64,000 bases of DNA, taken from the NCBI RefSeq assembly GCF_000266905.1, contig NC_018027.1, positions 2,108,001 to 2,172,000 of the forward strand. Direction: 5' to 3'. The notes under the pieces were generated by a model. The model searched no databases. It saw only the letters and a program-made list of their open reading frames with translations, and was not told the origin of the DNA. Below are positions 60,202-64,000 of this stretch, piece after piece. The stretch comes from Mycolicibacterium chubuense NBB4. GTDB lineage: Bacteria; Actinomycetota; Actinomycetes; Mycobacteriales; Mycobacteriaceae. The translations under genes and the position numbers were made by a program. Numbering within the stretch: position 1 is the stretch's first letter; each line of letters begins with the position of its first letter.

Positions 60202-60667
60202 CGACGCCCGCGCGCTGGTCGCCGACCTGACCGTGCGCCGCCAGACGATCGCGACGGCCGAGTCGCTGACCGCGGGACTGCTGGCGGCCACACTCGCCGG
60301 AGTGCCCGGGGCCAGCGCGGTGCTGCGCGGCGGGCTCGTCACCTACACCGTGGAGACGAAGATCGAGCTGGCCGGCGTGGCGCCCGAGTTGCTCGCCGAC
60401 GTGGGCCCGGTCGCCGCACCGACCGCGCGGGCCCTGGCCGTCGGTGCGATGCAGCGGTGCGGTGCGACGTGGGGCGTCGGCTTGACCGGGGTGGCCGGAC
60501 CCGAGCCGCACGGCGGACATCCCGTCGGCACGGTGTTCCTCGGGGTGGCCGGTCCGGTCGACACCGACGTGGTGGAACTGCACGTCGACGGCACCCGCTG
60601 GGACATCCGGCTGGCGGCCGTGCACGCCGCGGTCTCGCGGCTGCGGCGGCTGGTCGAGCAGGGTTGA
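60179..60667 (+). CDS. pncC: CinA C-terminal domain protein (nicotinamide-nucleotide amidase)
   Basis: A 162-residue protein equal to the C-terminal domain of CinA. Homologues deamidate nicotinamide mononucleotide in NAD recycling. [43 protein letters not shown] holds the catalytic Ser/Thr region, and [27 protein letters not shown] is the second signature. The GTG at 60179 overlaps pgsA3 by 23 nt. Confidence 0.88.
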   Translation: MDDPLVTDDARALVADLTVRRQTIATAESLTAGLLAATLAGVPGASAVLRGGLVTYTVETKIELAGVAPELLADVGPVAAPTARALAVGAMQRCGATWGVGLTGVAGPEPHGGHPVGTVFLGVAGPVDTDVVELHVDGTRWDIRLAAVHAAVSRLRRLVEQG

Positions 60668-60685
60668 AGGTCACCGGATCAGGTC

Positions 60686-60714
60686 GGGAACCATCCGGGC
60701 GACATCGCGCGTTG
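60686..60714 (+). promoter_or_regulatory. SigE-type ECF promoter of clgR
   Basis: GGGAACC (60686-60692), a 17-nt spacer and CGTTG (60710-60714) fit the mycobacterial SigE consensus. Transcription should begin near 60720, about 40 nt before the clgR ATG. In M. tuberculosis clgR is known to depend on SigE. Confidence 0.75.
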
Positions 60715-60759
60715 GTGGAAGTAGTCATGCAGACGCCACACTCAACCAAGGAGAGCGCG

Positions 60760-61089
60760 ATGACGGCATTGCTGCGCGAGGTGATCGGCGACGTGCTGCG
60801 TCGCGCCCGGATCGAGCAGGGGCGCACCCTGCGCGAGGTCTCGGATTCGGCACGCGTGAGCCTCGGTTATCTGTCCGAGGTGGAACGGGGCCGCAAGGAG
60901 GCCTCCAGCGAACTGCTCGGGGCCATCTGCGGGGCCCTGGACGTCCCGCTGTCGCGCGTGCTGTCCGAAGCGGGCGACGAACTGGCGATCGAGGAGTCCC
61001 GCGCCGCGGTGTCCGATGTGGCCACCACCCACATCGACGTCAGCACCAAGGTCGTCATTCCGCAGGTCGTGTCGATGGCGGTGGCCTGA
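60760..61089 (+). CDS. clgR: Clp gene regulator ClgR
   Basis: XRE-family activator of clp protease, psp and other envelope-stress genes. The 109-residue protein has a helix-turn-helix in [40 protein letters not shown] and ends with the valine/alanine tail VVSMAVA that in homologues makes it a Clp substrate. The ATG at 60760 has an AAGGAGAG ribosome site; an in-frame ATG at 60727 would lie almost at the predicted transcription start. pspA and pspM follow. Confidence 0.93.
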   Translation: MTALLREVIGDVLRRARIEQGRTLREVSDSARVSLGYLSEVERGRKEASSELLGAICGALDVPLSRVLSEAGDELAIEESRAAVSDVATTHIDVSTKVVIPQVVSMAVA

Positions 61090-61198
61090 TCCCGGTCCGA
61101 GCAGGGGTGTGGTGATCTGCGGGTAACCGATAGGTTGGGACCACGGTAGTTTGCGAACCAGCCGGCACAGTTGACACAAACGAAGGCGGAATGAACTC

Positions 61199-62014
61199 AT
61201 GGCCAATCCGTTCTCCAAGGCGTGGAAGTACCTCATGGCGCTGTTCAGCTCCAAGGTCGACGAATACGCCGACCCGAAGGTGCAGATCCAGCAGGCCATC
61301 GAGGAAGCTCAGCGCCAGCACCAGGCGCTGACGCAGCAGGCGGCGCAGGTGATCGGCAACCAGCGTCAGCTCGAGATGCGGCTCAACCGCCAACTGGCCG
61401 ACATCGAGAAGCTCCAGGTCAATGTCCGGCAGGCGCTGACCCTCGCCGACCAGGCCACCGCTGCCGGTGACGCCGCCAAGGCCACCGAGTACAACAACGC
61501 CGCCGAGTCGTTCGCCGCGCAGTTGGTCACCGCCGAGCAGAGCGTCGAGGACCTCAAAGGCCTGCACGATCAGGCGCTGCAGGCGGCCGGTCAGGCCAAG
61601 AAGGCGGTGGAGCAGAACGCGATGGTGTTGCAGCAGAAGATCGCCGAGCGCACCAAGCTGCTCAGCCAGCTCGAGCAGGCGAAGATGCAGGAGCAGGTCA
61701 GCGCGTCGCTGCGGTCGATGAGTGAGATCGCCGCGCCGGGCAGCACCCCGAGTCTCGACGAGGTGCGCGACAAGATCGAGCGGCGCTACGCCAACGCGAT
61801 GGGTGCCGCCGAGTTGGCGCAGAACTCCGTGCAGGGCCGCATGATGGAGGTTCAGCAGGCCAGCGTGCAGATGGCGGGACACTCCCGCCTCGAGCAGATC
61901 CGTGCCTCGATGCGCGGGGAGCAGCTGCCCGCCGGCGGAACGACGCCCGCCCAAGCCCCCGCGACTCCGGCGACGAACACCAACGCAACGCCGGAAAATC
62001 CGCTGTCGCAATAG
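61199..62014 (+). CDS. pspA: Phage shock protein A / 35-kDa antigen family
   Basis: Peripheral membrane coiled-coil protein of the PspA/IM30/ESCRT-III family that protects the membrane under stress; in mycobacteria it also restrains ClgR. The 271-residue protein starts with an amphipathic helix ([27 protein letters not shown]), then long coiled coils (residues about 35-200). A proline/threonine-rich tail ends TPENPLSQ. It follows clgR after 109 nt and precedes pspM by 17 nt. Confidence 0.93.
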   Translation: MANPFSKAWKYLMALFSSKVDEYADPKVQIQQAIEEAQRQHQALTQQAAQVIGNQRQLEMRLNRQLADIEKLQVNVRQALTLADQATAAGDAAKATEYNNAAESFAAQLVTAEQSVEDLKGLHDQALQAAGQAKKAVEQNAMVLQQKIAERTKLLSQLEQAKMQEQVSASLRSMSEIAAPGSTPSLDEVRDKIERRYANAMGAAELAQNSVQGRMMEVQQASVQMAGHSRLEQIRASMRGEQLPAGGTTPAQAPATPATNTNATPENPLSQ

Positions 62015-62031
62015 TTCTCGAAGAGGGTGCC

Positions 62032-62847
62032 GTGAGTAGTCGCAGCAGCAGACCAGAAGCCTGGCGGTCCTTGGCCCAACGCGGCGTCGACAGCGCCGCG
62101 GAGTGGTCGAACCTGCTGGCCGACAAGCTCAACGCCGCCGCCGATCCGCGCGCGAAGCTGCTCCGCAAGCGGCGCTGGGCGTTGCGCCTCGCGGTCTTCT
62201 TCACGGTGTCGGCGCTGTTCTGGCTCGCGGTGACCGCGGTGCTGGCGTCGTGGAGCACGCCGGTGTGGGCGTTGTTCATCCCGTCGCCGATCGCGGTCGG
62301 CGCCGCTTTCCTGGCCACCCTGGCTTTCCTGCGCTATCGCTGGCTGCGGGGCGAACCCCTGCCGCCGCAGCGCACCGCGTCCGCGCGACGGCTGCCGCCG
62401 TGGGGGTCGGCGGCCCGCCAGCCGATGGCCGCGCTGGCTTCCTCCGAGCGGGGCCTGATCTCGCTGCTGGGCGTGATGGAGCGCGGCAGGATGCTGCCTG
62501 CCGACGAACTGCGCGACCTGCGGGCGACCGCCGAACAGACCGCGGCGACGATGGCCGCCACGGCCACCGAGGTGGTGTCGATGGAGCGGACGATCAGTTC
62601 GGCGCCCCAGTCCCGGTCCCACCTCGCGCCCACCATCGCGGCGTTCGCAACGCAGCTCGACCGCGGTGCCCGCCAGTACAACGACATGGTCTCCGCCGCA
62701 GCGCAATTGGTGTCGGCCGCCAACTCCGGGTCGATGTCGAGCTCGCCGATGACGCAGCGGCGGTACCGCGACCAGCTGGCGACGGCGACCGACCGGCTGA
62801 CCGGCTGGGCGCAGGCGTTCGACGAGTTGGGCCGGTTGCGGGCCTGA
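62032..62847 (+). CDS. pspM: PspM, membrane partner of PspA
   Basis: A 271-residue membrane protein matching Rv2743c (PspM), which links PspA to the membrane in the mycobacterial Psp system. Two adjacent transmembrane helices (LAVFFTVSALFWLAVTAVLA and WALFIPSPIAVGAAFLATLAFL) lie at about residues 50-95. A cytosolic helical part with ATAEQTAATMAATATEVVSMERTI follows. The GTG has a GAGGGTG ribosome site. No Rv2742c (PspN) homologue follows; the next gene is on the other strand. Confidence 0.85.
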   Translation: MSSRSSRPEAWRSLAQRGVDSAAEWSNLLADKLNAAADPRAKLLRKRRWALRLAVFFTVSALFWLAVTAVLASWSTPVWALFIPSPIAVGAAFLATLAFLRYRWLRGEPLPPQRTASARRLPPWGSAARQPMAALASSERGLISLLGVMERGRMLPADELRDLRATAEQTAATMAATATEVVSMERTISSAPQSRSHLAPTIAAFATQLDRGARQYNDMVSAAAQLVSAANSGSMSSSPMTQRRYRDQLATATDRLTGWAQAFDELGRLRA

Positions 62848-62850
62848 GGC

Positions 62851-63309
62851 TCAGAACGTCGGGCGCAGGGACGGGAACACCGTCGCGGCGACCGCCCGCA
62901 GCGGCGCCTTGACAAGGCAGTCGAAGAGATCGAAGTAGTCGCGCCACAGCGTGATCCGGCCCTCGCGTACCTCGAACGTGCCGCACACCCAGAACTGCAG
63001 CCGCAGCGGTCCGACGATGAGCGCGTCCGTGCGCTCGGTCAGCACCACGGGGCCTTCCGCGGCGATGCGGTGGAACTTCACCGCGAACCCGACCCTGCCC
63101 TCGCCGCTGCGCAGCAGCTTCATGATGCGCGCGCGTCCCCGGATCGAGGGCAGGCCGACGTTCTGCCACAGCAGTTCGGGGGCAGCCAGCGATTCCACGG
63201 TGTCGAAATCCTCGTCGGCCAGCGCGAACAGGAACGACTCCACGGTGCGCGCATTGTCCGCGATCGCCGTAGAGGAGGTCGGCAGCAGCGGATCCTGGGC
63301 ATCAGTCAT
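62851..63309 (-). CDS. ephG: Limonene-1,2-epoxide hydrolase family protein (EphG-like)
   Basis: A 152-residue NTF2-fold epoxide hydrolase. ARTVESFLFALADEDFDTVESLAAPELLWQNVGLPSIRGRARIMKLLR is the family N-terminal half. The Arg/Asp residues of the expected Asp-Arg-Asp triad lie in TERTDALIVGPLRLQFWVCGTFEVREGRITLWRDYFDLFDCL. The M. tuberculosis enzyme at this locus (Rv2740) hydrolyses sterol and other lipophilic epoxides. The ATG at 63309 follows a TAGGCT box by 8 nt. Confidence 0.87.
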   Translation of the reverse strand: MTDAQDPLLPTSSTAIADNARTVESFLFALADEDFDTVESLAAPELLWQNVGLPSIRGRARIMKLLRSGEGRVGFAVKFHRIAAEGPVVLTERTDALIVGPLRLQFWVCGTFEVREGRITLWRDYFDLFDCLVKAPLRAVAATVFPSLRPTF

Positions 63310-63317
63310 ATCGCGTG

Positions 63318-63323
63318 AGCCTA
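63318..63323 (-). promoter_or_regulatory. -10 box (TAGGCT) of ephG
   Basis: Ends 8 nt before the ATG at 63309. Confidence 0.5.
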
Positions 63324-63352
63324 GTGGCGGACGCTGTGGCAGGGTAGCCCGC

Positions 63353-64000
63353 ATGCGTGTCGCCGTGGTCGCCGGACCGGACCCCGGGCACGCCTTCCCC
63401 GCCATCGCCCTGTGTCAGAAGTTCTCCGCCGCCGGGGACACCCCGACGTTGCTCACCGGCACGCGATGGCTCGAGACGGCCCGCACCGAGCGGCTCGACG
63501 CGGTCGAACTCGACGGGCTGGACCCGACCGCGGTCGACGATGACGCCGATGCCGGCGCCAAGATCCATCAGCGCGCCGCACGGATGGCGGTGCTGAACCG
63601 GCCGCGGATCGCGGAGATGGCCCCCGACCTGGTGGTCTCCGACTCGATCACCGCCTGCGGCGGGCTGGCCGCCGACCTGCTCGGGGTCCCGTGGGTCGAA
63701 CTGAACACCCACCCGCTCTACCGGCCGTCGAAGGGTCTGCCGCCGGTGGGCAGCGGGTTCGCACCGGGCACCGGCCTGCGGGGACGGTTGCGCGACGCGG
63801 CGCTGCGGGCGCTCAGCGCGCGGTCGTGGCGCGCTGGGCTGCGGCAGCGGGCCGAGGCGCGCCAGGCGATCGGGTTGCCGGCCGAGGATCCGGGACCGCT
63901 GCGGCGTCTGATCGCCACGCTGCCCGCGCTGGAGGTTCCGCGCCCGGACTGGCCCGCCGAGGCGGTGGTGGTCGGGCCGCTGCACTTCGAGCCGACGTCC
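63353..64000 (+). CDS. Glycosyltransferase, MGT/GT-B type (C-terminus cut by window edge)
   Basis: The first 216 residues of a GT-B glycosyltransferase resembling macrolide and UDP-glucuronosyl transferases. VAVVAGPDPGHAFPAIALCQKFSAAGDTPTLLTG is the N-terminal acceptor domain start, with APDLVVSDSITACGGLAADLLGVPWVELNTHPLY next. The C-terminal nucleotide-sugar domain lies beyond the window. Sugar and acceptor are unknown. Divergent from ephG. Corresponds to Rv2739c. Confidence 0.82.
   Translation, partial: MRVAVVAGPDPGHAFPAIALCQKFSAAGDTPTLLTGTRWLETARTERLDAVELDGLDPTAVDDDADAGAKIHQRAARMAVLNRPRIAEMAPDLVVSDSITACGGLAADLLGVPWVELNTHPLYRPSKGLPPVGSGFAPGTGLRGRLRDAALRALSARSWRAGLRQRAEARQAIGLPAEDPGPLRRLIATLPALEVPRPDWPAEAVVVGPLHFEPTS

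Overview
The window is a high-GC actinobacterial chromosome segment, almost certainly from a rapid-growing mycobacterium (Mycolicibacterium type). Mycothione reductase, PptT, a ClgR-PspA-PspM stress operon, PgsA3, FtsK, a mycofactocin-type SDR and both ThyA and ThyX are all present. From memory, the gene order follows the M. tuberculosis region Rv2855 to Rv2739c in inverted orientation. A BlaS-type class A beta-lactamase sits between pepR and ald, as in M. smegmatis. The species cannot be named from sequence reading alone.

Layout. 1-2.2 kb: mycothione reductase (cut by the window edge) and an alpha/beta hydrolase. 2.2-9.4 kb: malate:quinone oxidoreductase, a GNAT, and a corrinoid/siroheme run (ChlI/ChlD-like chelatase, CobO, CobB, CobA-CysG fusion). 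9.4-12.6 kb: two tandem EfpA-like 14-TM exporters. 12.6-23.3 kb: proS, two genes on the minus strand, then the translation block rimP-nusA-ylxR-infB-rbfA-nrnA and a MATE exporter. 23.3-27.8 kb: methyltransferase, enoyl-CoA hydratase, two small DUF genes, a CocE-type hydrolase and a DUF3558-like protein. 27.9-37.9 kb: metallophosphoesterase-pptT-truB, a DtxR-family regulator with an SRPBCC protein, ribF, rpsO, pnp, pepR and blaS. 37.9-42.6 kb: DUF4334 and YchJ genes, ald with its Lrp-type regulator, a secreted protein and one IS110-family element, the only mobile element seen. 42.6-53 kb: lysine and folate/thymidylate genes (dapB, thyA, dfrA, thyX, dapA) and RNase J. 53-64 kb: orphan response regulator, monooxygenase-SDR-methyltransferase operon, ftsK, argA, pgsA3, pncC, clgR-pspA-pspM, an epoxide hydrolase and a truncated glycosyltransferase.

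Many genes overlap by 4-26 nt (ATGA/GTGA junctions), which implies coupled translation. A striking regularity is that about twenty genes have a TANNNT -10 box ending 5-8 nt before the start codon, which predicts leaderless mRNAs and helps fix several starts. Regulatory signals beyond -10 boxes include a perfect KstR-type palindrome (27850-27865), a palindrome beside ald (39978-39992), a TetR-like palindrome at the SDR operon (55886-55899), a SigE-type promoter for clgR (60686-60714), hairpins in the pnp leader, and a folded AT-rich leader in the IS110 element that could encode a bridge RNA.

I recognise no tRNA, rRNA or CRISPR array. Most of the window is conserved core genome. The least described parts are the IS110 leader, the possible KstR control of the DUF3558/CocE pair, and the operators whose regulators are not in the window.
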